In this document: positions 34,448-43,308 of the stretch, piece after piece
Position numbering within the stretch: position 1 is the stretch's first letter
Layout of the letters: every line of letters starts with the position of its first letter
NCBI RefSeq assembly: GCF_018614205.1
Contig: NZ_JAGGOS010000014.1
Location: 44,616-108,615, forward strand
From: Streptomyces sp. ISL-36
Lineage (GTDB): Bacteria > Actinomycetota > Actinomycetes > Streptomycetales > Streptomycetaceae
Direction of reading: 5' to 3'
DNA: 64,000 bases
The notes under the pieces: generated by a model
Databases searched by the model: none
Seen by the model: the letters and a program-made list of their open reading frames with translations, nothing else
Told to the model about the DNA's origin: nothing
Translations under genes and position numbers: made by a program

Positions 34448-35176
34448 ATGGACACATGGACCCGGTCGGACCGGGAGCCCCGCCCAGAGCTGTACGGACT
34501 CCTGCGCGTCGAGGACGCGGACCTCTCGCCGGCGCAGTGGCTGACCCGACGCCGACCCGGGCACGGTGATTTCGGCACCGTGGCCGGTGTCGCCGCGCCC
34601 GGTTTCCCGGCGTACGCGCGGGTGCTGCACCCCGCGGGGCTCGACGAGAGGCCGGTCCGCTGGGACACCGTCGCCGCCGTCCACGGACGGCGGGTCGATG
34701 CGCTGATGGACTGGCACGAGGTGATCGGAGCGGAGCGGTTCTACCAGAACCTGGAGACCTACGGTCTGCCCGGGGTGTGGGACGAGCACCCTGCCGAAGG
34801 CCCGACGCCCGGCGGTGTCGCGCGAGCCATGATCCCGGTGCTGGAGCGGCACACCGGCACACCGGAGCGATGCTGGTACGGGCTGTGGGACGGGTACGGC
34901 CGCTGGGAGTGGGACGGGGTTCCCACCTTCCCGATCCCCGGCCGGGACGAAGTCCTGCTCTCAGGGCCGCTGGCCGATGTCGTGTCCCCCGAGCTCCTGG
35001 ACGAGTTCGCCGAACTCCCCGACCTGTGGTGGCCGCAGGACCGCGCCTGGTGCGTGGGCGGCGACGTCGACCTGGTGAGCACGTACGTCTGTGGCTCCGA
35101 GGCACTGATCGCCGACCTGCTCGCCGCACCCGGCCTGGAGGCCCACCGGGTGGCGGCGGGCGACCGGGTCGGCTGA
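34448..35176 (+). CDS. Conserved hypothetical protein
   Basis: 242 residues, Trp- and acid-rich, no signal or membrane segment. Visible conserved-looking parts are GDFGTVAGVAAPGFPAYARV, the central WYGLWDGYGRWEW and the C-terminal LWWPQDRAWCVGGDVDLVST. Genes with this type of sequence are frequent in Streptomyces, but no function was recognised. It starts 39 bp after the SRPBCC-like gene and could be cotranscribed. Ribosome site weak (GGGCGG directly before ATG). Confidence 0.7.
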   Translation: MDTWTRSDREPRPELYGLLRVEDADLSPAQWLTRRRPGHGDFGTVAGVAAPGFPAYARVLHPAGLDERPVRWDTVAAVHGRRVDALMDWHEVIGAERFYQNLETYGLPGVWDEHPAEGPTPGGVARAMIPVLERHTGTPERCWYGLWDGYGRWEWDGVPTFPIPGRDEVLLSGPLADVVSPELLDEFAELPDLWWPQDRAWCVGGDVDLVSTYVCGSEALIADLLAAPGLEAHRVAAGDRVG

Positions 35177-35213
35177 TCGGGCGGCCAGGGGAGGTCATCA
35201 GGAACGGCGCCGG

Positions 35214-35245
35214 GCGGCGCCCCCGGTGTGGTGCGGGGGCGCCGC
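35214..35245. terminator. Bidirectional terminator hairpin
   Basis: GCGGCGCCCCCG (35214-35225) and CGGGGGCGCCGC (35234-35245) are perfect complements around an 8-base loop between convergent genes ending at 35176 (+) and 35260 (-). Confidence 0.8.
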
Positions 35246-35259
35246 AGTGGTGGGGCCGG

Positions 35260-36693
35260 TCAGTCGCTCGCCTTGTCCTGTGCGCGCAAGGCGTCCATCT
35301 CGGTTCGGGTGATCGGGAGAACGGTGCCGTGGCGGGGGCTGGGCACCAGGGCGTAGTCGGGGGAGATCGTCCAGGTGCCGGAGGCCAGGTCCGTGGTCTC
35401 GAAGGGGACGTAGCCGCGCCCGCCGAACTCGTCGATGAAGAGGTACCACTTCTCCTCGGTGTTCGACTTGAAGACGGTGGGACCCTCGCCCCGGGAGATA
35501 CCGGGGGTGGTGGCGTTGCCCTTGCCGATGCAGTCGGCGACGAAGTCCCAGTTCTCGTCGAGCAGTTGGGTGGACCTCTCCGCGAGGATGAACTTGCTGC
35601 AGGGCGTGGAGGAGGTGTTGTTCCGCTCGTCCTTGGTGAAGCGGTAGTAGGTGTCTTCGTGCTTGATCACTGTGGAGTCGATGACCGAGTAGCCCGGGTC
35701 CTTCCAGACCTTCGGCTCGGTGAAGGTGCGGAAGTCGCGTGTGGTGGCGTACATCATGCGGTTGTAGGTGTCGCCGGTGTGGCCGGGGTCGGCCTCGTCG
35801 TAGAGTTTCGACGCCCAGAAGACGACGTACGAGCCCAGGGCATCGTCGTAGTAGGCCTCTGGTGCCCAGGTGTTGCCGGCGGTGTCGGGGGCGATGCGGA
35901 CGTGTCGCTGGTCGGACCAGTGCACGAGGTCGGTCGACTCCCACACCTCGATGTGTTTGCTGCCGGTCCGCTGGGCGGCGTCCCAGTCTCCGTTGCCGCG
36001 GATGCGCAGGTCGGTGGCGATGAGGTAGAACGTGTCGCCCTCGGGCGAGCGGATGATGAAGGGGTCCCGAACGCCCTTGTCGCCGTGGGTCGACGTGAGG
36101 GCCGGGCGGCCGCCGTTCAGTTCGTCCCAGTGCAGGGGGTCGTTGCCCTTGCTGGCGGCGAAGTGGATCTGCTCGCCGTCGGGGGTGCCCTCGCCGGTGA
36201 AGTAGCCGAAGAGGTAACCCTCGTACGGCTGGACCTTCGGCAGCGGGCGTACCGTCAGGTCGAAACGTTGCTTGGTCTGGACGTGGCCGAGGCGGACGGT
36301 GGCGGTGAGTCCGACCGTGGCCGGGGCGGAGCCGTGCGCGGGGCGGCTGACCTCTCCCGTCTCGGTGACGACCGTTCTGTCCGTTGCTTTCCACGAGATC
36401 CGTGTCCCGTGCAGGCCGTTGGTCGGCAGGGTGATGTTGCCGCGGATGTCGTCGGTGTTCCGGAGTTCCAGGGCGTCGGCGGCCTGCGTCACCTTTTCCC
36501 GCGCGGTGAGTCCGGCCGGTACGACGACGGTGAACTCCTTCTGGTCGTGGGCGGCCGATGCCTGGACGGTCTCGGCGGGCAGGGCCGCCAGCAGTGAGGC
36601 GAGCAGGCAGATCAGGAGGGTGGGGACCGCTCGGTCGGCCAGGACGGCTCGGCCGGCTCGGGCAGCTCGGGCGGTCGGGGGGCTGTGAGACAT
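35260..36693 (-). CDS. Secreted GH43-type glycosidase with Ig-like N-terminal domain
   Basis: 477 residues from the ATG at 36693 (GAGAGGG upstream). Signal peptide to about residue 50 (VPTLLICLLASLLAALPAETVQA). Residues 60-165 resemble a bacterial Ig-like domain (LTAREKVTQAADALELRNTD, then ITLPTNGLHGTRISWKATDR). The five-bladed GH43 fold follows, with the expected acids: Asp210 as general base (GVRDPFII), Asp339 as pKa modulator (SVIDSTVI) and Glu403 as general acid (RGEGPTVF). GH43 enzymes include beta-xylosidases, arabinofuranosidases and arabinanases. The neighbours favour an arabinan or arabinoxylan substrate. Last gene of the three-gene set. Confidence 0.88.
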   Translation of the reverse strand: MSHSPPTARAARAGRAVLADRAVPTLLICLLASLLAALPAETVQASAAHDQKEFTVVVPAGLTAREKVTQAADALELRNTDDIRGNITLPTNGLHGTRISWKATDRTVVTETGEVSRPAHGSAPATVGLTATVRLGHVQTKQRFDLTVRPLPKVQPYEGYLFGYFTGEGTPDGEQIHFAASKGNDPLHWDELNGGRPALTSTHGDKGVRDPFIIRSPEGDTFYLIATDLRIRGNGDWDAAQRTGSKHIEVWESTDLVHWSDQRHVRIAPDTAGNTWAPEAYYDDALGSYVVFWASKLYDEADPGHTGDTYNRMMYATTRDFRTFTEPKVWKDPGYSVIDSTVIKHEDTYYRFTKDERNNTSSTPCSKFILAERSTQLLDENWDFVADCIGKGNATTPGISRGEGPTVFKSNTEEKWYLFIDEFGGRGYVPFETTDLASGTWTISPDYALVPSPRHGTVLPITRTEMDALRAQDKASD

Positions 36694-36728
36694 GGAAGTC
36701 GCCCTCTCGGTGCGCTCTCGGTGCGCTC

Positions 36729-37802
36729 TCAGTGCGCGGAACGGTCGGCCGCCCCGGCGACCCTGTCCGCGACCGGGACGCCGAAGTCGGGGGTCCCGTC
36801 GGCGTTCCAGCGCAGGGTCTGGATCCGGGTGTGCCGGTTCGGGTCGTACAGCGGGTCGCCGGTGATCTCCTTGTACTGGCGCGCGTGGTAGACGAGGACG
36901 TCGGTGCGGCCGTCCTCGGCGACGGTGAAGGAGTTGTGACCCGGCCCGTACTGGCCGGTCGCCTCGTTGCTGGTGAAGACCGGGGTCGGTGACTTCGTCC
37001 AGGACGCCGGGTCCAGCAGGTCGCTGCCCTCGTCGGCGGTGAGCAGCCCCATGCAGTAGTTGCTGTCGGTGGCGCTGGCCGAGTACGTCATGAAGACGCG
37101 GCCGTTGCGGGCGATGACCGACGGGCCCTCGTTGACCTTGAAGCCACGGGTCTCCCAGTCGTACGTCGGGGACGACAGCCGGACGGGTCGGCCACTGATC
37201 GTCCACGGGTTCGCCAGCGGGGCGATGTAGACGTTGGTGTTGTTGTCGATCCCCGGCTCGTGCTGGGCCCACGTCAGGTAGCGGGTGCCGCGGTGCGTGA
37301 AGGTGGAGGCGTCCAGTGAGAAGGAGTCCCAGGCGGTCGTGATCTGGCCCTTCTCGGTCCACGACCCCTGGAACGGGTCGCGGTGGGTGTTCTCCAGGAC
37401 GTACATGCGGATCTTCCAGATGTCGTCGGCCCGGCCGGCGGCGAAGTAGAGGTACCAGCGGCCGTCGATGTGGTGGAGCTCCGGTGCCCAGATGTGGGCG
37501 CCCATCTCGCCGGTGGTGTGCTTGCGCCACAGCACGGATTCCTCGGCCCCGGTCAGGCCGCGCAGGGTCCTGGACCGGCGCAGGACGATGCGGTCGTACT
37601 CCGGGACGGTGGCGGTGAAGTAGTAGTGGCCGTCGCTGTGGCGATGGATGTGCGGGTCGGCGCGCCGTACCACGAGGGGGTTGGGGTACCGGGGGGTCGA
37701 GGCGGCGGGGCGGGCATGGGCCGTGGTGGGCAGGCCGGCCGTCGCTCCCAGGGCGATCGCTCCGGCCAGGACGCCTCGGCGGCTGACGTGCGGGTTGCTC
37801 AT
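36729..37802 (-). CDS. Tat-exported GH43 family glycosidase, likely arabinofuranosidase
   Basis: 357 residues; ribosome site GAGGAGAG. The start MSNPHVSRRGVLAGAIALGA has a twin-arginine motif, indicating folded export. GH43 catalytic acids are present: Asp49 (RRADPHIH), Asp164 (FSLDASTF) and Glu225 (KVNEGPSV). Family context suggests alpha-L-arabinofuranosidase or related activity on plant arabinose polymers, but GH43 specificity cannot be read from the catalytic residues. It lies 35 bp before the next GH43 gene and 88 bp after the GH51 gene, probably in one operon. Confidence 0.88.
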   Translation of the reverse strand: MSNPHVSRRGVLAGAIALGATAGLPTTAHARPAASTPRYPNPLVVRRADPHIHRHSDGHYYFTATVPEYDRIVLRRSRTLRGLTGAEESVLWRKHTTGEMGAHIWAPELHHIDGRWYLYFAAGRADDIWKIRMYVLENTHRDPFQGSWTEKGQITTAWDSFSLDASTFTHRGTRYLTWAQHEPGIDNNTNVYIAPLANPWTISGRPVRLSSPTYDWETRGFKVNEGPSVIARNGRVFMTYSASATDSNYCMGLLTADEGSDLLDPASWTKSPTPVFTSNEATGQYGPGHNSFTVAEDGRTDVLVYHARQYKEITGDPLYDPNRHTRIQTLRWNADGTPDFGVPVADRVAGAADRSAH

Positions 37803-37890
37803 GGTTCTCTCCTCACGGGCTCAGGGTCAGAGGGCTCAGGATCAGAGGGCTCAGGGCTCAGGGCTCAGGGCTCGGGTCAGCGTCAGGGGA
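37803..37890. repeat. Short imperfect tandem repeats of GGGCTCAGG type
   Basis: The spacer between the GH51 and GH43 genes holds about eight repeats of GGGCTCAGG or GGTCAGAGG. Such repeats are prone to length change. No protein or hairpin is evident. Confidence 0.6.
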
Positions 37891-40521
37891 TCAGTGCCGG
37901 GGTGGGCCGGCCGTCTTGATCCGCATGAAGGTGACGGAGTGGGCCGGGAAGGTGTAGGTGAAGGCGCGCTCCACACCGTCGAACGTCGACCGTTCCGGCC
38001 GGATCGGCTGCGCCGTGGAGGTGTTCTCGGCGTTCGGGTCGCCCTGGAGGGTGGTCAGGCGGGCGCGGGGTGAGCTGATGCGGGTCGCCGCGCCGAGGTC
38101 GATCCGGGTGCGGGCCGGTGCCTCCTGCGCGTTGACGACCTTGACGATCAGCTCGCCGGTGGTCTCGTCCCGGGTGACCACCTGGCGGAAGGGTTCGGCG
38201 ACCTTGTCGTCGGTGAAGCCGCCCCACTCCTTGCCGTCCAGGAACAGCGTGACCTGCCGTCCGCGGACCTGGATCCGGACGTCATAGGCGCGGCCGTTCT
38301 CGATGGTCGTGGCGTGCTCGACCATCGTCTCCTTGGCTCCGCCGACGGACTTCTCCACGGCCGAGCGGGTGTTGCCCCAGCCTCCGAGGTTCCACCAGTA
38401 GTGGTTGCCGGTGTCCTTCACCCCGAAGGCGATGAGGAAGCCCTCACGACCGGACCGCTTGGTGGCCTTCACCTGCAGGTCGTAGTCCTGCCAGGCCGGG
38501 TCGCCGGCCGTGACGAGCGTGTTCTCGGCCGTCGCGTCGGACTGGACGTAGGCGCCGTTCTCGACGGCCCACGAGCCGCGTCCCGCGGCCTTCGTCCACT
38601 GGCCGTCCGTGCCCGAGAAGTCGTCGCCGAACAGGGTGCGGCCGTCCTTCGCGGTGACGGTGACGTCGTCGTAGGCGGCACTGGTGGCCCAGGTCGACAG
38701 TCCCACCGCGCCGCCGATGGGGGCGACGGTGGCGGGCGTGGGCGAGGCTTCACTGGGCACGACGTGGTCGCCGACGTTGGTCATGAACAGCTTCTGGGTC
38801 TCGTAGCTGGTGGAGCCCCACGACTTCTGGTTGTCGAACCAGATCATGTCGGGGCGCCACTGCGAGGAGTGGGTGCTCGCCAGCAGCGGGGCGTACGACG
38901 CGAGCTTGACGACGTCGGCGTTCCGCTCGAGCCCTGTCATGTAGGCGGCTTCGGCCAGCGCGTTGGAGAAGCGGTTGTCGAGGGAGGCGTACTCGCCCAG
39001 GAACACCTTCGGGCCGTTGCGGTCGTAGGAGTCGTAGCGTGCGTTGTTCTGCAGGAACCACTGAGGGCTGTTGTAGTAGTGCTCGTCGACCAGTTCCACA
39101 CCGGCGGCGCGGTTCAGCTGCCAGAGGCGGTCGAAGGTCCGGCCGGTGTCGTCGGGGCCGGAGTTGCCGACCACCGTGATCTCCGGGTGCTTGGCCTCGA
39201 TGGCCTTGCGGAACTCGGTGAAGCGCGCGAAGTACTCGTCGGGGAGGTTCTCCTCGTTGCCGACCGCGACGTGGGTCAGGCCGAAGGGCTTGGCGTGCCC
39301 CATCGCCGCCCGCTTCGCGCCCCAGGGGGAGGTGGCGGGGCCGTTGGCGAACTCGATCAGGTCGAGGGTGTCCTGGATGTGCCGGCGCAGGAGCGCGGGG
39401 TCGTCGGTCGCCCGGTTCTGACCGCACCCGGTGACGAGAGCGGGCACGACCGGGAGGGGCATGGCGCCGATGTCCTTCGCGAACTGGAAGTACTCGAAGT
39501 AGCCCAGGCCGTACGACTGGTTGTAGCCCCAGAAGTTGGCGTTGGTCGCCCGCTGTTCGACGGGTCCGATGGTGTCCTTCCACTGGTAGGACCGCCGCCG
39601 CTCCCAGTTCGGCGCCTCGTACGCCTGATGGCTTCCGGTGTTGACCAGACAGCCGCCCGGGAACCGCAGGAAGCCCGGCTTCAGCGCGGCGATCTTCTCC
39701 GCGAGGTCCTTGCGCAGCCCGTTCGGGCGGCCCCGGTACGTCTCCCGGGGGAAGAGGGAGACCATGTCGAGCCGGACCGTGCCCGCTCCGCCCGCCGTCA
39801 CCACGAGCCGGCCGGCCGCGCTCGTGGCGCCGGCGGTGAGCGTGCCGGTGTACCGGGTCCAGCGGTCCGAGCGCACCGTCATCCGCAGAGGGGCGGCCAG
39901 TGCCGTCTGGCCGGAGCCCTCGCGCAGGCCGATCGTCAGCGGTGTGCCCTGGGGCCGGTCGGTTCGCGCCCACACCGAGAAGTCGTACGTCTCGCCCTGC
40001 CGCACGCTGATGCCGGAGGCGTAGCCGGAGTTGGAGACGCCGAACCCGGCGGCCGGGTCGGTGGCATCGAGGTTCAGGCGCAGGTAGCGCCGGTTGCGCT
40101 CGTTCAGGCGGCCGTCGTCGTCGACGACCTCCGCGGTGCCCGAGGCGCCCCCGGTCGCGGTCGGCGTCCACGCGGTCATCGGCGAGTACGCGGCGTTGTC
40201 CGCGCGGTCGTACTCGAAGGACCGGTTCTGCACGAGCTCGGCGTACAGGCCACCGTCGGCCGCATGGTTGATGTCCTCGAAGAAGACCCCGTACATGCTG
40301 TTCTCGATGGCGGGGCCGGTGCGGGCCGGGTCGAGGCTGAGCGAGTAGTCGACCGGCGCCGCCGCTGCTTCCGGTGCCTCGGCCGACGCAGGTGACGCGG
40401 GTGACGTGTGGGACGCCGTGGCGGAGGCGGGGTCGGGGAGCAGGGTCGCGGCGAGCAGGATGCTCAGCGTGCTCAGGGCGGGGGCGAGCCGTCGTCGTCT
40501 GCGCGGTGGGCGGGGTGCCAT
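37891..40521 (-). CDS. Secreted GH51 alpha-L-arabinofuranosidase with accessory domains
   Basis: 876 residues from the ATG at 40521 (GGGAGG eight bases upstream); the frame extends 18 bp further without a ribosome site. Signal peptide to about residue 55. The N-terminal part (ENSMYGVFFEDINHAADGGL) is the GH51 start; a carbohydrate-binding-like insert (about 110-250) follows. The catalytic barrel has acid/base Glu423 (AVGNEENL) and nucleophile Glu510 (VFLGEYAS), as in family members. Residues about 640-780 look like a laminin-G or DUF1080-type beta domain (LFGDDFSGTDGQWTKAAGRG). It would release arabinose from arabinan or arabinoxylan. First gene of the operon, divergent from the epimerase gene. 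Confidence 0.92.
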   Translation of the reverse strand: MAPRPPRRRRRLAPALSTLSILLAATLLPDPASATASHTSPASPASAEAPEAAAAPVDYSLSLDPARTGPAIENSMYGVFFEDINHAADGGLYAELVQNRSFEYDRADNAAYSPMTAWTPTATGGASGTAEVVDDDGRLNERNRRYLRLNLDATDPAAGFGVSNSGYASGISVRQGETYDFSVWARTDRPQGTPLTIGLREGSGQTALAAPLRMTVRSDRWTRYTGTLTAGATSAAGRLVVTAGGAGTVRLDMVSLFPRETYRGRPNGLRKDLAEKIAALKPGFLRFPGGCLVNTGSHQAYEAPNWERRRSYQWKDTIGPVEQRATNANFWGYNQSYGLGYFEYFQFAKDIGAMPLPVVPALVTGCGQNRATDDPALLRRHIQDTLDLIEFANGPATSPWGAKRAAMGHAKPFGLTHVAVGNEENLPDEYFARFTEFRKAIEAKHPEITVVGNSGPDDTGRTFDRLWQLNRAAGVELVDEHYYNSPQWFLQNNARYDSYDRNGPKVFLGEYASLDNRFSNALAEAAYMTGLERNADVVKLASYAPLLASTHSSQWRPDMIWFDNQKSWGSTSYETQKLFMTNVGDHVVPSEASPTPATVAPIGGAVGLSTWATSAAYDDVTVTAKDGRTLFGDDFSGTDGQWTKAAGRGSWAVENGAYVQSDATAENTLVTAGDPAWQDYDLQVKATKRSGREGFLIAFGVKDTGNHYWWNLGGWGNTRSAVEKSVGGAKETMVEHATTIENGRAYDVRIQVRGRQVTLFLDGKEWGGFTDDKVAEPFRQVVTRDETTGELIVKVVNAQEAPARTRIDLGAATRISSPRARLTTLQGDPNAENTSTAQPIRPERSTFDGVERAFTYTFPAHSVTFMRIKTAGPPRH

Positions 40522-40541
40522 GGAGTGCGCCTCCCTCAAGT

Positions 40542-40554
40542 CGTTCGAGATTTC
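40542..40554 (-). promoter_or_regulatory. Putative operator, GH51 side
   Basis: Read on the reverse strand this is GAAATCTCGAACG, about 20 bp before the GH51 ATG. A 12 of 13 match (GAAATATCGAACG, 40707-40719) lies in front of the epimerase gene on the other strand. The mirrored placement suggests one regulator controls both units. Confidence 0.5.
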
Positions 40555-40651
40555 GGACTACGTACGGGATTTCGCTCGCCGAAGGATGTCGGGCTCGGTG
40601 ACGTCACGTCAACACCCCGATACGTGCCGGAAATGAACCGCGCGGGAACCG

Positions 40652-40681
40652 TTGACAGGTCCGGCGCCGCATCACTACGGT
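40652..40681 (+). promoter_or_regulatory. Likely promoter of the epimerase gene
   Basis: TTGACA (40652-40657) and TACGGT (40676-40681) are separated by 18 bp, a good vegetative-type promoter for Streptomyces. The repeated TCGAACG motifs lie just downstream, where a bound repressor would block elongation. Confidence 0.65.
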
Positions 40682-40690
40682 CGCGCCACG

Positions 40691-40719
40691 ATTTCGAACG
40701 CATGACGAAATATCGAACG
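40691..40719 (+). promoter_or_regulatory. Putative operator, epimerase side
   Basis: ATTTCGAACG (40691-40700) and GAAATATCGAACG (40707-40719) repeat the TCGAACG core between the promoter and the ATG at 40744. The second matches the element in front of the GH51 gene. Confidence 0.5.
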
Positions 40720-40743
40720 TCCGATGCGAGGAGCCGTAACGAG

Positions 40744-41853
40744 ATGACCGTCAGGAGACGTGCGGTGATGGCGGCGGGCGGCTCCGGCGGCGTCGGCGGA
40801 CCGGTGAAGGAGCGCTTCGGCACCCTGGCCGACGGGACCCCCGTCGACCGCTGGACCGTGTCCGCCGGGGGGACCCGGCTGGGCGTGCTCTCCTACGGCG
40901 GCATCGTCCAGTCCCTCGAAGTCCCCGACCGGCACGGCCGGTACGCGAACGTGTCACTGGGCTTCGAACGGCTCGAGGACTACGTCTCCCGCAGCCCGTA
41001 CTTCGGCGCGATCATCGGTCGCTACGGCAATCGCATCGCGGGCGGCACCTTCACCCTCGACGGCAGGCAGTACCACCTTCCCGTCAACGACGGCCCCAAC
41101 AGCCTGCACGGCGGGACCAAGGGCTTCGACAAGCGGATGTGGGACGTCGAGCCGTACGCGCAAGGGCCCGGCACCGGCCTCACCCTGCGCCACGTCAGCC
41201 CGGACGGCGACATGGGATATCCCGGCACGCTGCGGGTCCGGGTCGACTACGTCCTCACGCCGCGCGGTGACTTCCGTATCCAGTACGAGGCCACGACGGA
41301 CAGGCCCACGGTCGTGAACCTCACCCACCACACGTACTTCAACCTGGCGGGAGAGGGCAGCGGCACCATCCTCGACCACACCCTGCGCATCGCCGCGTCC
41401 CGCTACACCCCCGTCGACTCCACCCTCATCCCGACCGGCGAACTCGCCCGGGTCGCACACACCCCGTTCGACTTCCGCACCGCCAAACCCATCGGCCGGG
41501 ACATCCGCGACGCCCACCCCCAGGTCCTCGCCGGCAGCGGCTACGACCACAACTTCGTACTCGACAAGGGTCTGACCGGCACTCCGCAGCATGCGGTCAC
41601 CGTGGCGGAACCCGTCACCGGCCGCGTCATGAAGATCGCGACCACGGAGCCGGGCGTCCAGTTCTACAGCGGCAACTTCCTCGACGGCAGCCTGGCGGGC
41701 ACCTCCGGCAAGGTCTACCGCCAGAGCGACGGCTTCTGCCTGGAGGCGCAGCACTTCCCCGACTCACCCCACCACCCCTCCTTCCCCTCGACGGTGCTAC
41801 GCCCGGGAGAGACCTACCGGTCGACGACCGTGCACTCCTTCACCGCCCGCTGA
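40744..41853 (+). CDS. galM: Aldose 1-epimerase (mutarotase)
   Basis: 369 residues from the ATG at 40744, preceded by GAGGAG at ten bases; the frame is open much further upstream but without a start signal. The sequence has the GalM pattern: VLSYGGIVQSLEVPDR, GAIIGRYGNRIAGGTF, VNDGPNSLHGGTKGFDKRMW, VNLTHHTYFNLAG (conserved His pair) and FCLEAQHFPDSPHHPSFPS (conserved Glu). The enzyme interconverts alpha and beta anomers of aldoses. Divergent from the arabinofuranosidase operon, so it may speed use of released arabinose. No signal peptide, so cytoplasmic. Confidence 0.93.
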   Translation: MTVRRRAVMAAGGSGGVGGPVKERFGTLADGTPVDRWTVSAGGTRLGVLSYGGIVQSLEVPDRHGRYANVSLGFERLEDYVSRSPYFGAIIGRYGNRIAGGTFTLDGRQYHLPVNDGPNSLHGGTKGFDKRMWDVEPYAQGPGTGLTLRHVSPDGDMGYPGTLRVRVDYVLTPRGDFRIQYEATTDRPTVVNLTHHTYFNLAGEGSGTILDHTLRIAASRYTPVDSTLIPTGELARVAHTPFDFRTAKPIGRDIRDAHPQVLAGSGYDHNFVLDKGLTGTPQHAVTVAEPVTGRVMKIATTEPGVQFYSGNFLDGSLAGTSGKVYRQSDGFCLEAQHFPDSPHHPSFPSTVLRPGETYRSTTVHSFTAR

Positions 41854-41954
41854 CACCCCGGGGAAGCCGGCTCCGACCGGCTTCGCCGAAGGCGGCAACC
41901 TGTGGGTGTTGGACGGCGACTACCGGGTGAGGCTCAACTACCCGGGAGTTGCCG

Positions 41955-43229
41955 ATGAGTTCGAGATTCCATGGAAGCCACCGGCTCCGCCGGCCGCGGC
42001 GACCGGTATCGATGGTGGTCGCCGGTGTTCTGCTGACGGCTGGTGTCGTCGCGGTTCCGGTGGTGGCCAGCGGGGCGGTCGCCGCGTGCAGTGTGTCGTA
42101 CGCGGTGACCGGGCAGTGGAACGCCGGTTTCCAGGGCGCCGTGTCCTTCACCAACAACAAGGACGCGGCACTGGAGAGTTGGACGCTCACGTTCGACTTC
42201 GGCGGTGGTCAGAGGGTCACGCAGGGCTGGGGCGGAACGTGGAAGCAGTCCGGCTCGACGGTGACCGTCACGAACACCGGCTGGAACGGCGCGGTGGCTC
42301 CCGGCGCGGCCGTGAGCACGGGCTTCCTGGCGTCCTGGTCCGGCGCGAACCCGGCCCCCACGGCGTTCAAGGTGAACGGGGAGACCTGCGCGACGGCCCC
42401 CGGGACCCCCACCCCCACCCCGACCTCGACACCCACCCCGGCCCCGACGCCGACGGCCACCGTGCCGCCCTCCGACTCATGGAACCCTCCCGCCGAGCTC
42501 GTGCGGCCGCTGAACGAGGTCTGGAACCACGTCGAGTCGACCTATCCCGATCTCTACGGCTTCAAGAACTACGGCTGGGACCAGATCATCGCCAACAAGG
42601 GCCGCGTCAACTACTGCGTACGGTGGGACTCCGACACCCCGGTGACCGCCGCCACGCGTGACAGGATCCACGCCGCCGTGAAGAAGCAGTACGCCAAGTG
42701 GACGGGCTCCCTCGTGGAGAACGGTGCGGGCTACAACCGCTGGCCGTACACCGATGTCCGGGTCGACATCGTCGGCTGGGCGGTCAAGGACCGCTCCACC
42801 CTCCAGTGGAGCGACGACTCCGTGGACGTCTACACCGGCATCCTCGACAGCGGCGGCGCCCCGCAGTGCGCACCGCCCTGCGGGCGCTTCTTCCACCAGG
42901 ACGGCGACTACTCCCGCTGCCCCGGCGGGGAGCCGGCCCACTACGACCAGTCGCTCTGGCTCACCAAGGGCTTCCAGGGAGGCGCCGGCGGCGACTGGGG
43001 CCAGCGCGTGGGGCAGGAGTACTTCGTCAACGCCCTCGACCAGGAGAACATCCACATCTATCTGCACGAGGTGGGCCACACGTTCGGCCTCGACGACTTC
43101 TACGACTGGACCCCGACGGGCGTCTCCCGCTTCATCATGAACGCCGGGAGCGCCACCGAGATCACCCCCTTCGACCAGTGGATGCTGCGCGACTTCTGGC
43201 GGCACCTGAAGAGCCGTTACGGCTATTAG
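41955..43229 (+). CDS. Secreted CBM2-linked metallopeptidase-like protein
   Basis: 424 residues from ATG 41955 (GGGAG six bases upstream; in-frame TTG at 41949 less likely). Signal peptide (VSMVVAGVLLTAGVVAVPVV). Residues about 45-150 are a family 2 cellulose/chitin-binding module (CSVSYAVTGQWNAGFQGAVS, then WTLTFDFGGGQRVTQGWGG). A Thr/Pro linker follows. The C-terminal domain (about 175-424) contains HEVGHTFGLDDFYD, a zinc HExxH motif with an extended Asp-rich tail, then FIMNAGSATEITPFDQWM. The pattern fits a zinc peptidase, possibly acting on proteins bound to plant or fungal cell walls. Catalytic class beyond HExxH is not certain. Confidence 0.85.
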   Translation: MSSRFHGSHRLRRPRRPVSMVVAGVLLTAGVVAVPVVASGAVAACSVSYAVTGQWNAGFQGAVSFTNNKDAALESWTLTFDFGGGQRVTQGWGGTWKQSGSTVTVTNTGWNGAVAPGAAVSTGFLASWSGANPAPTAFKVNGETCATAPGTPTPTPTSTPTPAPTPTATVPPSDSWNPPAELVRPLNEVWNHVESTYPDLYGFKNYGWDQIIANKGRVNYCVRWDSDTPVTAATRDRIHAAVKKQYAKWTGSLVENGAGYNRWPYTDVRVDIVGWAVKDRSTLQWSDDSVDVYTGILDSGGAPQCAPPCGRFFHQDGDYSRCPGGEPAHYDQSLWLTKGFQGGAGGDWGQRVGQEYFVNALDQENIHIYLHEVGHTFGLDDFYDWTPTGVSRFIMNAGSATEITPFDQWMLRDFWRHLKSRYGY

Positions 43230-43308
43230 GGGAGCGCCTTCGGGCGGCGGCGTGCCTCCGCGGCGGGGACCGCACCCCGCGGCCGGCCGCACCCCGCGCC
43301 CGGCCCCG

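Noticed and set aside
35260..37530. A single 756-residue fusion of the two GH43 regions
   Set aside because: The upstream half is the wrong frame of the first GH43 gene; a proper start and signal peptide occur at 36693.
38314..40395. A 693-codon forward frame opposite the GH51 gene
   Set aside because: Shadow frame; GH51 catalytic residues on the other strand are unambiguous.
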